Shown here in pieces: positions 27,196 to 35,997 of a stretch of DNA of 64,000 bases (positions within the stretch are counted from its first letter, which is position 1; the number at the start of each line of letters is the position of its first letter). A program made the position numbers and the translations under genes. The notes below the pieces were generated by a model, which saw nothing but the letters and a program-made list of their open reading frames with translations, ran no database searches and was not told where the DNA came from. This DNA comes from a bacterium (GTDB lineage: Bacteria; Vulcanimicrobiota; Xenobia; Xenobiales; JADMJV01), in the NCBI GenBank assembly GCA_018780265.1, contig JADMJV010000032.1:1-64000 (forward strand), written 5' to 3'.

Positions 27196-27584
27196 TGGCC
27201 GGGCATCGCGCCCACTAAAAAGACCTCTTTGATTTTACCGGTATGCTCCCACTGCACCGTGACCTTCCACAGACGAGGGTCGGAATTGGCGGCAGAGTCA
27301 GCGTCGAGGCGATAGACAAAGCGACATACGGCCGGACGTCCCTGCACAAGAAACTCCGAATCCACGGTTTGATTACCGATGGCAATGGCCGGTGACGCCA
27401 ACTTTTGACGTTCCAACACCTGCCGGGCCAGGTTGACCGCAGCACTCATGCGGGCCGCCTGAAGACTCCCTTGATAAGAAGTGGGAAAGATGGAGCCCAC
27501 CACCAATACCACGAACAGAATAATCAGTAAGCCCACCACTATTTCCAGCAGTAAAGCAGCTCCTCGTGGCCCCGTGCGCTTCAT
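27192..27584 (-). CDS. Prepilin-type protein, PilV/GspI-like
   Basis: A 130-residue protein with a basic leader MKRTGPRG followed by AALLLEIVVGLLIILFVVLVV, a prepilin-like helix that keeps a Glu at about position +5 but lacks the usual Phe at +1. The length suits a PilV/GspI-type minor pseudopilin. First of the minus-strand pseudopilin trio; overlaps the next gene by 4 bp. It is divergent from rpsT. Confidence 0.8.
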   Translation of the reverse strand: MKRTGPRGAALLLEIVVGLLIILFVVLVVGSIFPTSYQGSLQAARMSAAVNLARQVLERQKLASPAIAIGNQTVDSEFLVQGRPAVCRFVYRLDADSAANSDPRLWKVTVQWEHTGKIKEVFLVGAMPGQ

Positions 27585-27677
27585 CCTCTGGCAATTTCGG
27601 CCAGAAGTAAGGGGTCCTGCCTGTCCCGAACAAGTTTAACAACGCCGTAACAAGCGTTAACTTTTTCCGTTCGCCTC

Positions 27678-27706
27678 TTGCCGCCCCCTCGGCCCCATGC
27701 TATACT
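27678..27706 (+). promoter_or_regulatory. Predicted sigma-70 promoter of rpsT
   Basis: TTGCCG (27678-27683), a 17-bp spacer and TATACT (27701-27706), 55 bp before the rpsT start codon. Confidence 0.75.
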
Positions 27707-27761
27707 GCGCGAACCTTTTGACCCAGAAGAGTTTTTTGACAGTTCCTAGGAGGAAAATCTC

Positions 27762-28013
27762 GTGGCCAACACATCCAGTGCCAAGAAAGCGGTTCGCGTA
27801 ATTGCCAAGCGCACCGAGCGAAACCGGGCGGTGCGCACGGGCATCAAGACCGCCATCAAGAAATTGGTGAAAGCCCAAGCCGGCAAAACTCAGGAAGCCC
27901 TGCGTAGCGCCGAGAAAGCTCTCGACCAGGCGGCCGCCAAAGGCATCATTCACAAGAACAAGGCGGCCCGAAAAAAGTCGCGCCTGGCCAAGCAAGCCAA
28001 CAAAGCCTCCTAG
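27762..28013 (+). CDS. rpsT: 30S ribosomal protein S20
   Basis: An 83-residue, Lys/Arg/Ala-rich helical protein with the S20 pattern: [22 protein letters not shown] at the N-terminus and [17 protein letters not shown] at the C-terminus. It binds the 5' domain of 16S rRNA. The GTG start at 27762 has a strong AGGAGG 8 bp upstream, consistent with high expression. It has its own promoter, and a 6S RNA lies just downstream. Confidence 0.97.
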   Translation: MANTSSAKKAVRVIAKRTERNRAVRTGIKTAIKKLVKAQAGKTQEALRSAEKALDQAAAKGIIHKNKAARKKSRLAKQANKAS

Positions 28014-28019
28014 CCGGAG

Positions 28020-28049
28020 TTGCCGGGTCTTGACCCGCAGTGGTATGGT
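28020..28049 (+). promoter_or_regulatory. Predicted promoter of the 6S RNA
   Basis: TTGCCG (28020-28025), 18-bp spacer, TATGGT (28044-28049). The start would fall at about 28056, exactly where the closing stem of the RNA begins. The -35 box is the same as that of rpsT. Confidence 0.55.
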
Positions 28050-28055
28050 GATCGG

Positions 28056-28252
28056 GTGCAGGCTCCCTGCGGTGTAGGTGTTGTTCGGGCTTTCTAATCC
28101 TGGGCCAATGTTTATACCTCGGGTGCTTCTAACGGTCCTTGTGTTGAGTGCCGCGGTGCGGAGTCCTTATGGGGCCGATCGAGTCGTACCCACCTGCTTT
28201 TAGCAGGTCCAGGGGTTAAAGCTCGCCACCGCTCAGGTGGGGGCCTGTACGC
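28056..28252 (+). ncRNA. ssrS: 6S RNA
   Basis: A roughly 197-nt RNA whose ends pair: GTGCAGGCTCC (28056-28066) with GGGGCCTGTAC (28240-28250). Inside, GCGGTG pairs with CACCGC before a large central bubble. On the 3' side of the bubble, ACCTGCT/AGCAGGT (28192-28208) forms a small hairpin. That hairpin is followed by a GGGGTTAAAGC segment matching the GGGTTACAGCC of E. coli 6S. The 5' side GGGCCAATGTTTATACC parallels E. coli GAGCCGATATTTCATACC. 6S RNA mimics an open promoter and sequesters housekeeping RNA polymerase. It is flanked by rpsT and mrp and has its own terminator. Found by eye; a covariance search would confirm it. Confidence 0.88.
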
Positions 28253-28286
28253 AAAGGGAGTGCTGCCAAAGCACTCCCTTTTTTTT
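28253..28286 (+). terminator. Rho-independent terminator of the 6S RNA
   Basis: A perfect 12-bp stem (AAAGGGAGTGCT arms, 5-nt loop) whose 3' arm runs into a T tract of eight (28279-28286). It lies immediately after the 6S closing stem and before the mrp ribosome site. Confidence 0.93.
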
Positions 28287-28293
28287 AGAGGAA

Positions 28294-29349
28294 ATGCCCG
28301 TGAAATCAGAACTAGAACGACTTATTCATCCCGAATTTCAACAGACCCTGGGCCAACTGGAAATGGTCAAGGACGTCCACTCGCAGAACGGAACCTGGCA
28401 AATCAAGGTCGACTTCCTTACTTTTGCCAGCCCCGTCAAAGACCTGTTGGTCCAGTCCATCAAACAGGCCACCGCTGAGCCCGTCTCGGTGATCGATGTC
28501 ACTCAGCAACGGACCACTCAGCCAGCCCTGGGTGGTGGATTGCTGAGTACCGTCAAAAATGTCATCGCCGTAGCCAGTGGCAAAGGAGGGGTAGGGAAGT
28601 CAACGGTGGCCGTAAACCTGGCCGCCTCGCTCAGCCTGGAGGGAGCCCGAGTGGGCCTGCTGGACGCCGACATTTACGGACCCAGTGTTCCGGCCCTGGT
28701 TGGAATCGAACAGTTCGGAGTGAGCATCCGCGACAAGCTTCTGCAACCCGTCGAAAAATTCGGCGTCAAGATGATCTCCATGGGGTTGTTTATGAAACCG
28801 GGGGACTCCGTCATCTGGCGAGGCCCCAAACTCCACGGCCAGATTCAACTTTTTTGCGAAGGGGTGAACTGGGGAGACTTAGACTTCCTGGTCGTAGACC
28901 TGCCTCCAGGCACGGGCGACGTATCTCTTTCGCTGTCCCAGATGGTTCCTCTGGGGGGAGCCGTGATCGTAAGCACGCCCCAACATGTCGCCGTGGGAGT
29001 GGCCAGCAAAGCCATCAGCGCTTTCGGCAAGCTCAATGTGCCCCTGCTTGGACTGGTAGAAAACATGAGCCACTATACCTGCCCCAATTGTCATCATCGT
29101 GACGATGTCTTCGGCCACGGAGGCGCTCAGACCGTTGCCCGCGAGCTGAGCATCCCTTTCCTGGGCGAAATTCCCCTCAACAGCACCATGCTGGAGGCCA
29201 GCCTGAAAGGTCTGCCTGTAGTGGTGTCGCACCCGGACTCCGCTCCCGCTCAGGCCCTGAGACGGATCAGCCAGCTGGTAGCCGGACGGCTTTCCGTGGC
29301 CGCCGTGGCGGGCTACGACGCCATGTATGAAAACGTACTTTCGGCCTAA
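28294..29349 (+). CDS. mrp: Mrp/NBP35-type iron-sulfur cluster carrier ATPase
   Basis: A 351-residue P-loop protein. The N-terminal MIP18-like (DUF59) domain (1-85) is followed by the deviant Walker A GKGGVGKST (about 102), LLDADIYGPSVPAL, VVDLPPGTGD and VENMSHY. The cluster-binding CPNC is present (about 265). It carries or inserts Fe-S clusters. ATG 28294 is close to AGAGG; a GTG at 28300 has better spacing to that site and may be the real start. It overlaps the convergent RNase D gene by 4 bp. Confidence 0.95.
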   Translation: MPVKSELERLIHPEFQQTLGQLEMVKDVHSQNGTWQIKVDFLTFASPVKDLLVQSIKQATAEPVSVIDVTQQRTTQPALGGGLLSTVKNVIAVASGKGGVGKSTVAVNLAASLSLEGARVGLLDADIYGPSVPALVGIEQFGVSIRDKLLQPVEKFGVKMISMGLFMKPGDSVIWRGPKLHGQIQLFCEGVNWGDLDFLVVDLPPGTGDVSLSLSQMVPLGGAVIVSTPQHVAVGVASKAISAFGKLNVPLLGLVENMSHYTCPNCHHRDDVFGHGGAQTVARELSIPFLGEIPLNSTMLEASLKGLPVVVSHPDSAPAQALRRISQLVAGRLSVAAVAGYDAMYENVLSA

Positions 29350-30494
29350 CGGGCAGTCAGCCGCTGATGCTCACTCCAGAGCGCCTCACCAAACTTGGCC
29401 AGGCGCCAGTCTTCCATGCCCTCAATGTTGGCCAACTCGTCCCGGCTTTGGGGCTGAGCCAGGACCAGAGCCTTTAAGGAACGATTGGTGAAAACTCGAT
29501 CCGACTCGATACCCAAGGCGTCAGCGGTGCGATTGCGCCAATGACGCAGCTTTTCATATCGTTCCATTTGGCGGCCACGCAAAAAAGGCTCCGGAGCGGG
29601 AACCGAATTGGCCAGAAACGGCTCATTGGCCGCATCAGCCAGCAGACGACATAACTCGGCGGCGTTGCGCTGAATGGTATGGTGGCGAAAATGGGCACGC
29701 AATTCGTCAGGACCCCCCTCGAAAAGACACAAAGGAACGATAAGACCGTCGGGCAGAACTCGAAAAACCGCATCATCTTGTTCTCGCGCCTTGTCATCGC
29801 GCCAGCGAAACAAGTCGCGAAGTCGCGCCTTGTGATGAAGGCTCAACTTGCGCGTCTCCGGCAACTGCAAAAAAGCGTGGGGATTAAATTTGCGCGGCTG
29901 CGGCGGCGACTGATTGGTGCGCCCGAAGGCCGCCCAGGCCTCCTCCTCCAATCCTTGCTCCTTGAGCATCTGATCGAGAATCTTCCAGATTTGAATCAGG
30001 TAACGAGTATCCCCCTGAGCATAATCAAACTGGGCCTGAGGCAACGGGCGCAGGCGCCAGTCAGCGCGCTGGAAGGTCTTATCCACTTCCAGGCCCAAGA
30101 AATCGGTAAGCAGTCCCCCCAGACCGGCCCTGGGCAAGCCCAAGAGGCGAGCGGCCACGTGCGTGTCAAAGACGGGTCCAACCCGCCCACCAACTCGCTC
30201 CACCAGGTAGGGCACGTCGTTGTCGGCCGCGTGCAGGATTTTCACGATGCCAGGATGCTCGAAAACAGCCCGCAAGGGTGAGAGATCGACGGGGGCCAAT
30301 GGATCGATCAACACGTCTTCGTGCGCGGTAGAAATCTGAATCAAACAAAGCTTGGTCTGGTAGCTGTAAAACGAGTCCATCTCGGCATCCACCGCGATGA
30401 CCTGGCAACTGAGGAGGCGCTCTGCGAACGCCTGAATCTCTTCCCCCCTCGCTAAAAGCCCGCTCGGGCTGGTCGAGGAATTCATGGCCGGCAC
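29346..30494 (-). CDS. rnd: Ribonuclease D
   Basis: A 382-residue DEDD-type 3'-5' exoribonuclease. The exonuclease motifs are VIAVDAEMDS (Asp/Glu), ILHAADNDVPYL and FDYAQGDTRYL. A C-terminal HRDC domain is suggested by ERYEKLRHWRNRTADALG (about 315-380). RNase D trims tRNA 3' ends and other stable RNAs. In the first motif the sequence is DAEMDS in place of the common DTEF, and activity is probably kept. A GTG at 30494 or ATG at 30485 may start it. Divergent from tRNA-Leu. Confidence 0.92.
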   Translation of the reverse strand: MPAMNSSTSPSGLLARGEEIQAFAERLLSCQVIAVDAEMDSFYSYQTKLCLIQISTAHEDVLIDPLAPVDLSPLRAVFEHPGIVKILHAADNDVPYLVERVGGRVGPVFDTHVAARLLGLPRAGLGGLLTDFLGLEVDKTFQRADWRLRPLPQAQFDYAQGDTRYLIQIWKILDQMLKEQGLEEEAWAAFGRTNQSPPQPRKFNPHAFLQLPETRKLSLHHKARLRDLFRWRDDKAREQDDAVFRVLPDGLIVPLCLFEGGPDELRAHFRHHTIQRNAAELCRLLADAANEPFLANSVPAPEPFLRGRQMERYEKLRHWRNRTADALGIESDRVFTNRSLKALVLAQPQSRDELANIEGMEDWRLAKFGEALWSEHQRLTAR

Positions 30495-30524
30495 AGTTCG
30501 ACCTGTCCCGCTATTTCACCTTGG

Positions 30525-30552
30525 TTGACAACCAAATCGCGTTTGATATAAT
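30525..30552 (+). promoter_or_regulatory. Consensus sigma-70 promoter of tRNA-Leu
   Basis: Perfect TTGACA (30525-30530) and TATAAT (30547-30552) with a 16-bp spacer, 13 bp before the tRNA 5' end. Confidence 0.9.
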
Positions 30553-30565
30553 ACGGGCGACTTCT

Positions 30566-30650
<85 letters not shown>

Positions 30651-30654
30651 ATCA

Positions 30655-30690
30655 AATAAGGGCCCTGAAAAATCAGGGCCCTTATTCTTT
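30655..30690 (+). terminator. Terminator after tRNA-Leu, possibly bidirectional
   Basis: A perfect 14-bp hairpin (AATAAGGGCCCTGA arms, loop of four A) followed by CTTTT. It can end both tRNA-Leu and the convergent GAF-domain gene. Confidence 0.88.
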
Positions 30691-30708
30691 TCCGTCCAAG
30701 CCCGAAGT

Positions 30709-31167
30709 TCAGGCGTTGACGGCGCTAAGTCTGGTCTGCATGGCCTGAGCCAGTTCATTTAACCAGGGCAGGTCGGCCTGCTTAAAGGCGGCCACCTGAA
30801 TGCGACTATCGAGATAGATCAATCCTTCGATATCTCCGCTGTCGCCACGAATCGGGCAACTGAGCACCGAGCGAATGCCGGAAAGCACCGCGCTGGTGCG
30901 TTCACCAAAACGAGGGTCTTGCATGGCGTCCACCAGCATCTTGGCCTCGCCCGCCTCCATTGCGTCCTGCAGAATGCCCAAAGATACATCGCCCATATCC
31001 AACACGGTACGAGGATCGAGGTTGTGGCCAACCTGGGCCGACAACTGATCTTTGTCATCGTAGCCGTAGAAAATCAAGGCGCGCTCTGGCTTAAGGCGCT
31101 CTAAGACCAGATTCAGGCCAGCCTGATATACCTCGGCAGCCGTGCTGGCTCGATCAAAACGCTCCAT
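30709..31167 (-). CDS. Stand-alone GAF domain protein
   Basis: A 152-residue protein that is essentially one GAF domain: RALIFYGYDDKDQL, then ILQDAMEAGEAKMLVDAMQDPRF and the late IRSVLSCPIRGDSGDIEGLIYLDSR. GAF domains bind cyclic nucleotides or other small molecules or sense redox state. There is no output domain, so it probably acts through a partner. It resembles the GAF part of the HD-GYP protein at 23930-25051 (GLIYVDNR). Located 66 bp downstream of mutM on the same strand. Confidence 0.85.
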   Translation of the reverse strand: MERFDRASTAAEVYQAGLNLVLERLKPERALIFYGYDDKDQLSAQVGHNLDPRTVLDMGDVSLGILQDAMEAGEAKMLVDAMQDPRFGERTSAVLSGIRSVLSCPIRGDSGDIEGLIYLDSRIQVAAFKQADLPWLNELAQAMQTRLSAVNA

Positions 31168-31233
31168 AGGTCCTCCTTCACGCGACTCATTTGGTTTGCC
31201 CAGGGAATTTTACTCAAGCACCAAAAGACCTCT

Positions 31234-32115
31234 TCAGGTGCGCTGGCAGACCTTACACCAGGTGCTGGTGCGCTGGGCCACAGTGCTGCGCTCAAGCTCG
31301 TTCTGGCAGCGAAAACAAGGCTCCCCATAGCGACCGTAGACGAGCAATTGCTCTTGATTGCTGCCCTTCTTTCCATCGGCGTCCACGTAGTCCGAAAACG
31401 ACGTGCCTCCATTGGCTAAAGCCTTGGCCAGAACCGACGGGACGGCTGAAAATATTTTTCCAATCCGCCTTGCCGACAATTTTGCCCCCTTGATGGCGGG
31501 ACGCACCCCGGCTTCAAAAAGGGCCTCATCAGCGTAGATGTTGCCCACTCCCGCCGCCACCGCCTGATCCAGCAAAATCGCCTTGATGGCTCGCTGACTG
31601 CCGCGCACGGTCCTAAAAAAAGGCTCCCACTGCCAATCTGACGTCAGTGGGTCAGGACCTAACCGGGCCAACTCCAGGCCAAGGCGTGGATGGTCCTGGG
31701 AAAAGAGTCTCCACTTGCCAAATTTGCGGATATCCCGGTAATGAACCGCGCAGCCGTCCCCAAAAAGCAAAGTAATGTGGGTGTGGGAATCCACCTCGTG
31801 CTGGACCGTTCTCTGCAGACCGGTGGTGGGGTGACGTTCAAAAGGTCGGTCGCTCCGAGAGGGGTCGCGAAACGTGAGTTGCCCCGTCATGCCCAGATGA
31901 ACCAGCAACACCAGAGGGGGTAGATGAAAGATCAGCAACTTGCCTCGCCGTTCCAATCGCTCAAAGCGTGCCCCGCGCAACTGCCGGGCAAAAGTCCCGG
32001 GGTCAGGAAACACCAGCACCTTGGGATGACGAACCAGCGCATCCTCAATGACTCGGCCCGGCAGGTAGGGCAACAAGGACCGGCGCACCGTTTCTACCTC
32101 GGGGAGTTCAGGCAT
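31234..32115 (-). CDS. mutM: Formamidopyrimidine-DNA glycosylase (Fpg/MutM)
   Basis: A 293-residue base-excision repair enzyme for 8-oxoguanine and FapyG. The catalytic N-terminus PELPEVETV (Pro after Met, Glu3) fixes the start at 32115. Other motifs are VLLVHLGMTGQL, AGVGNIYADEALF (helix-two-turn-helix), and a complete C-terminal zinc finger (CFRC ... WCKVC). The start overlaps the rapA stop by 8 bp, so it is co-expressed with rapA. Confidence 0.96.
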   Translation of the reverse strand: MPELPEVETVRRSLLPYLPGRVIEDALVRHPKVLVFPDPGTFARQLRGARFERLERRGKLLIFHLPPLVLLVHLGMTGQLTFRDPSRSDRPFERHPTTGLQRTVQHEVDSHTHITLLFGDGCAVHYRDIRKFGKWRLFSQDHPRLGLELARLGPDPLTSDWQWEPFFRTVRGSQRAIKAILLDQAVAAGVGNIYADEALFEAGVRPAIKGAKLSARRIGKIFSAVPSVLAKALANGGTSFSDYVDADGKKGSNQEQLLVYGRYGEPCFRCQNELERSTVAQRTSTWCKVCQRT

Positions 32116-34963
32116 CCTTACGTGGATCCAACACCAGCACTCGAATGGCATCCAGTTCCACGCGGGCAGCCCGCAGGCACTCCAGGGTTTCTTCCATTTT
32201 GGCAGCGTGGGCCGTCACCTCGGCCGCCGAGACGTTATTGTGTTGGGCCAGATACTCCAATCGTTGCTGTTCGTGGCTCAACTGCTGCTGGGCCTTATCG
32301 ATAGCATCGGTGATCAATCCACCCAACTGATCCTGGGCTTCCCGATTGCAGGTTTCTTCCATGCCCGGCAGTTTGGTCAGCATGGGGCCCGCAAGCCGGC
32401 TCCACAGTTGACCTCCCAGGCTGCTCAGGCGAGGCGGTTGCAAATCGGACCGGACCTTACCTTTCATGTCGATGGCCACCACCAGAGGGGTAGGAGCCAG
32501 GTAGCGGTGCAGGTCCAGCCTGGCGGGGCCGACCGCCTGCAACAGGTACAGAAATTGCACCAGCATGGTCTGCTCCGGCGCCCCCTCCCACAGTCCTGTA
32601 CAGGCCTTCCCTTCGGCCTGATCCAGCAGCAGTCCCAGCGTCCCTTCCACCAGAGGGTGGTCCATGTTGAGAAACTGCACTTCTTCGCGAGCCAGGGCCA
32701 TGGCCCGATCATAAGTCGCCAGATAGCCACCCTCGCGAAGCCCCGGGTACGGCTCGACCTTCATCAAATCGCCCGATTTAATTTTTAGTAGTCCGGGTGT
32801 GGCCAACTCTTCTTCGACCACCCCGAAGTGCTCCAGCATCCGGCTGATGGTGGCCTGCAAAGGCGCCGTCGGCGCGGCCACAATTTCGGCGGCCAGGGAC
32901 TCGCCCAAAGCTTGATCATAGGAGTTAATGTCGACCAGAAAGTCCACGTTATGCTGCACACTGTCCAAATGCCGGCGCAAAACGTCGCCAGCGTGTTCCA
33001 AAAAGGCTTCCAATTCACCGTGACGAGCTCGATTGCGCGGATGGAACGACTGCAAAACGGCGAACAAGTCTTCTTGCAGCAGGTCCATCAAGGGATCGCC
33101 ACTGGGCAGTGGATGGTCGAACACGCCCAGTAGTTTGTGCCACTCATAAAGCACCTGGCTGGGCGTTCCCTCCACATAAGGCACGGCCACCTGAATGGTA
33201 TTGAGTTGGCCGATGCGGTCCAGGCGTCCAATCCGTTGTTCCAGGGCATCTGGGTGAACGGGCAGGTCAAACAAAAGCAGGTGACTGCAAAATTGAAAAT
33301 TGCGCCCTTCTCCACCAATCTCGCTGCACAGAAGCACCTGGGCCCCGTCATCCTCGGCAAAGTAAGCGGCCTGACGGTCTCGCTCGATCAGACTCAACCC
33401 TTCATGAAACACCGACACCTTGAGGCCGGTCTTTTCGCGAAAAAATTTCTCCAGGCGCAAGACCGACTTGACCTTAGAGGCCATCACCACCACCTTGGTT
33501 CCGGCGGGCAATCCTCGAATCCACTCCACCGTCCAATTCCAGCGAGGGTCGTCTTTGAGGACCGGTTTGGTGCGCTCCCCTCCCCCCACTGCCACCGGGG
33601 TGCGCTGCAAAATTTTCTCCAGTTGGGCCACTTCTGGATAAATTTCGGCATTCTTCCAACTGGTCGGACAGGGCAAGGGGTAAGGGCGCAAGTTCCGTCC
33701 CGGAAAACCCTCCAGCCGCTCGCGCCGATTACGCACCAGCACCCGCCCGGTGCCATGGCGATCGACCAACAGCGGCAAGGCTTTGGCCGGTTCATCCAGA
33801 CACTCGTGCAGATCAGCATCGTCGGGAAACAGGTCGCGGAGACGCTCGGAGGCCCCCGCCAGGCCCTCAGAAAGGTCGCGGGCAGCCTGACCCACCTCCA
33901 TCAGATGAGTGGTCTCTTCGACAAAATCTTCCAGTCTGGCGAACCGGTCCGGATCGACCAGATGCATCAAGGCAAACTGAGTCTCCAGACCCTGGCGCAG
34001 CGGAGTGGCCGTCAACAAAAGTAGCCCCCGAGAACGCTGGGCCAGAGCCTGAACGCAGCGATACTCGTGGCTGGGCTGCTGGCGCGACCAGCGCAAATGG
34101 TGCGCTTCATCCACAATCAGCAGGTCCCAGGGCGTTTCCAAAGCCTGATGCAAGTGGCGCTTGTCGCGCAACAACTCGATGGGCGCGATAATGCGGGAAG
34201 CGTCTTCAAAGGGGTTCTCCAGTTCGTCTTCACCGGACCCCAGCATCATCGTCTCTTCGTCCATCAGTGGAGGTAACTCGCTGTGAGCCACCTTGAAAAG
34301 CTCATTGAAGCGTCGATACAGCTCGGTCAGCCACTGATGGACCAGCGATGCAGGCGTCAGCACCAGCACGCGATCGGCCCTACCTACGGCGCGCAGCATC
34401 GAGTAAATCATGCAGGCCTCAATGGTTTTTCCCAGGCCAACCTCATCGGCGAGCAGCACGCGAGGAAGCTCGCGGCCGGCCACCTTGCAAGCGATGGCCA
34501 GTTGGTGTGGCATCAGGGCCACGCGTGCCCCGGTTAGGCCTCGATAGCGCTTGCTTAAAATGTCTCCGCGCTGCTGCCACCCCAAGACCCGCAAGTCGAA
34601 AGTGTCGACGTGGGACAGTTCTCCCTCGGCCAGCCGCTCGGTGGGACCGGCCGAGGTGCACCTATCGGCAAGATCGGTTTCACAGATGGTGCGACCCCCA
34701 CCCGTATAAAAAATCAGGCCGTTTTTGAGGGACAACTTTTCCACCCGAAAACTGCCCCCCTTGGCCAGTGTGGCGACCTGACCTGGCGCCAGGTGAAAAC
34801 GACGCAGCGGGGCGCTGGACAGACTGTAGATACGGCTCTCTTGGACAGCCGGAAAGTAGACCGCTACCGTGCGCGGACTGCTCTGCTGGCTGACAATTCC
34901 CAGGCCAAGGCCCGGTTCCCCTTCGTTGCGAACCCGTTGACCGGGCAACCATCCCTCAGACAA
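32108..34963 (-). CDS. rapA: SNF2-family ATPase, RapA-like RNA polymerase recycling factor
   Basis: A 951-residue protein, close to E. coli RapA (968). The N-terminal Tudor-like region opens WLPGQRVRNEGEPGLGLG. The Swi2/Snf2 ATPase core has LLADEVGLGKTIEA (about 170), IVDEAHHLRW (about 290), LLTATPL, the RapA-like VLVRNRRERLEGFPGR, and motif VI QRIGRLDRIGQ. RapA reactivates stalled RNA polymerase by remodelling. The RapA call is stronger than a generic SNF2 helicase because of the full-length layout. It overlaps the upstream PLP-enzyme gene and downstream mutM by 8 bp each. Confidence 0.88.
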   Translation of the reverse strand: MSEGWLPGQRVRNEGEPGLGLGIVSQQSSPRTVAVYFPAVQESRIYSLSSAPLRRFHLAPGQVATLAKGGSFRVEKLSLKNGLIFYTGGGRTICETDLADRCTSAGPTERLAEGELSHVDTFDLRVLGWQQRGDILSKRYRGLTGARVALMPHQLAIACKVAGRELPRVLLADEVGLGKTIEACMIYSMLRAVGRADRVLVLTPASLVHQWLTELYRRFNELFKVAHSELPPLMDEETMMLGSGEDELENPFEDASRIIAPIELLRDKRHLHQALETPWDLLIVDEAHHLRWSRQQPSHEYRCVQALAQRSRGLLLLTATPLRQGLETQFALMHLVDPDRFARLEDFVEETTHLMEVGQAARDLSEGLAGASERLRDLFPDDADLHECLDEPAKALPLLVDRHGTGRVLVRNRRERLEGFPGRNLRPYPLPCPTSWKNAEIYPEVAQLEKILQRTPVAVGGGERTKPVLKDDPRWNWTVEWIRGLPAGTKVVVMASKVKSVLRLEKFFREKTGLKVSVFHEGLSLIERDRQAAYFAEDDGAQVLLCSEIGGEGRNFQFCSHLLLFDLPVHPDALEQRIGRLDRIGQLNTIQVAVPYVEGTPSQVLYEWHKLLGVFDHPLPSGDPLMDLLQEDLFAVLQSFHPRNRARHGELEAFLEHAGDVLRRHLDSVQHNVDFLVDINSYDQALGESLAAEIVAAPTAPLQATISRMLEHFGVVEEELATPGLLKIKSGDLMKVEPYPGLREGGYLATYDRAMALAREEVQFLNMDHPLVEGTLGLLLDQAEGKACTGLWEGAPEQTMLVQFLYLLQAVGPARLDLHRYLAPTPLVVAIDMKGKVRSDLQPPRLSSLGGQLWSRLAGPMLTKLPGMEETCNREAQDQLGGLITDAIDKAQQQLSHEQQRLEYLAQHNNVSAAEVTAHAAKMEETLECLRAARVELDAIRVLVLDPRKDA

Positions 34964-35921
34964 TTTGGACTCCCTGTAATAAACTTTCGCGCAACCACGC
35001 CCGCGATCGATAGCGATCCCACGAATCGGTCACCAGGGCCACCACGGGACCGCCGGCCTCGGGTCGAGCCGCCCAGCGCAGGGCCGCGGCCACGGCCGTG
35101 CCCGACGAGCCACCTACCCAGAGCCCTTCTCGCCGAATCAACTGACGGGTAACCTCAAAGCTTTCATCATCCGAGACGGTCTCTACCGCATCGATAAGGC
35201 CAAGGTCCAAATTTTGCGGGGCCTGGCTACCGCCAATGCCTTCCACCAGATAGGCACCATCGCCCAGAGCCAGGCCGGTAGTAGCCAGGCTGGCCAGCGC
35301 TGACCCTACCGGGTCGGCCAACACCACTCGCAAGCCAGGCTTTTGCTCCTTGAGATAGCGGCCCGCCCCACTCAGGCTGCCTCCCGTGCCTGCGCCAGCG
35401 ACAAAAACCGCCAGATCGCCCCGGCTCTGACTCCAAATTTCGGGACCCGTCGTTCGATAGTGTATGCGAGGATTGGCCGGATTGGCAAACTGGTCGGCTA
35501 AAAACCAACCTTTCTCTTGAGCCAGGCGAGCGGCAACGTTGCGAAAGTTGTCGGGCGAATCCAGGGGTGCGTTGCTGGTGACCACCACTTCGGCGCCGAT
35601 CATGGCCAGGGCATCTCGCTTGTCGGGGCTCATCTTCTCGGGCATCACACAGACTACCCGATAGCCTCGCGCCTGCCCCACCAGAGCCAGGCCCATGCCC
35701 GTATTGCCTGCGGTGGCTTCGACCAGGGTGTCGCCCGGGCGCAACTTCCCCTGGGCCTCAGCTTCATCGATGATGGCCAGAGCCAGCCGATCTTTGACGC
35801 TGCCGCCAGGATTGAGGTGCTCGCACTTGACCCAGACCGGCCAGGGCAAACCGGCGTCCAGGTGTTGAAGTCGCACCAGGGGGGTATTGCCGATAATCTG
35901 ATCGATAGTGGGTGGTTTCAC
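34956..35921 (-). CDS. PLP-dependent cysteine synthase / cystathionine beta-synthase family enzyme
   Basis: A 321-residue fold-type II PLP enzyme. It has the Schiff-base Lys in NPGGSVKDR (about residue 43), the Asn loop EATAGNTGMGLAL (about 68), the phosphate loop GAGTGGSLSG and C-terminal GGSSGTAVAAAL. EATAGNTG with the late EGIGG fits the cystathionine beta-synthase/MccA branch slightly better than CysK, which usually has EATSGNTG. It joins serine or O-acetylserine with sulfide or homocysteine. No CBS domains are present. Divergent from the M42 peptidase. Confidence 0.88.
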   Translation of the reverse strand: MKPPTIDQIIGNTPLVRLQHLDAGLPWPVWVKCEHLNPGGSVKDRLALAIIDEAEAQGKLRPGDTLVEATAGNTGMGLALVGQARGYRVVCVMPEKMSPDKRDALAMIGAEVVVTSNAPLDSPDNFRNVAARLAQEKGWFLADQFANPANPRIHYRTTGPEIWSQSRGDLAVFVAGAGTGGSLSGAGRYLKEQKPGLRVVLADPVGSALASLATTGLALGDGAYLVEGIGGSQAPQNLDLGLIDAVETVSDDESFEVTRQLIRREGLWVGGSSGTAVAAALRWAARPEAGGPVVALVTDSWDRYRSRAWLRESLLQGVQIV

Positions 35922-35997
35922 TGCCCTTATTTGCGCAACTTTGCCCCGGTCAAAACCTACGAGGAGGCAGCCAACCTCCGACGAAACGCCCTGGCCT

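Noticed and set aside
28030..28049. TTGACC (28030) with TATGGT (28044) as the 6S promoter
   Set aside because: The spacer is only 8 bp. TTGCCG at 28020 with an 18-bp spacer fits better.
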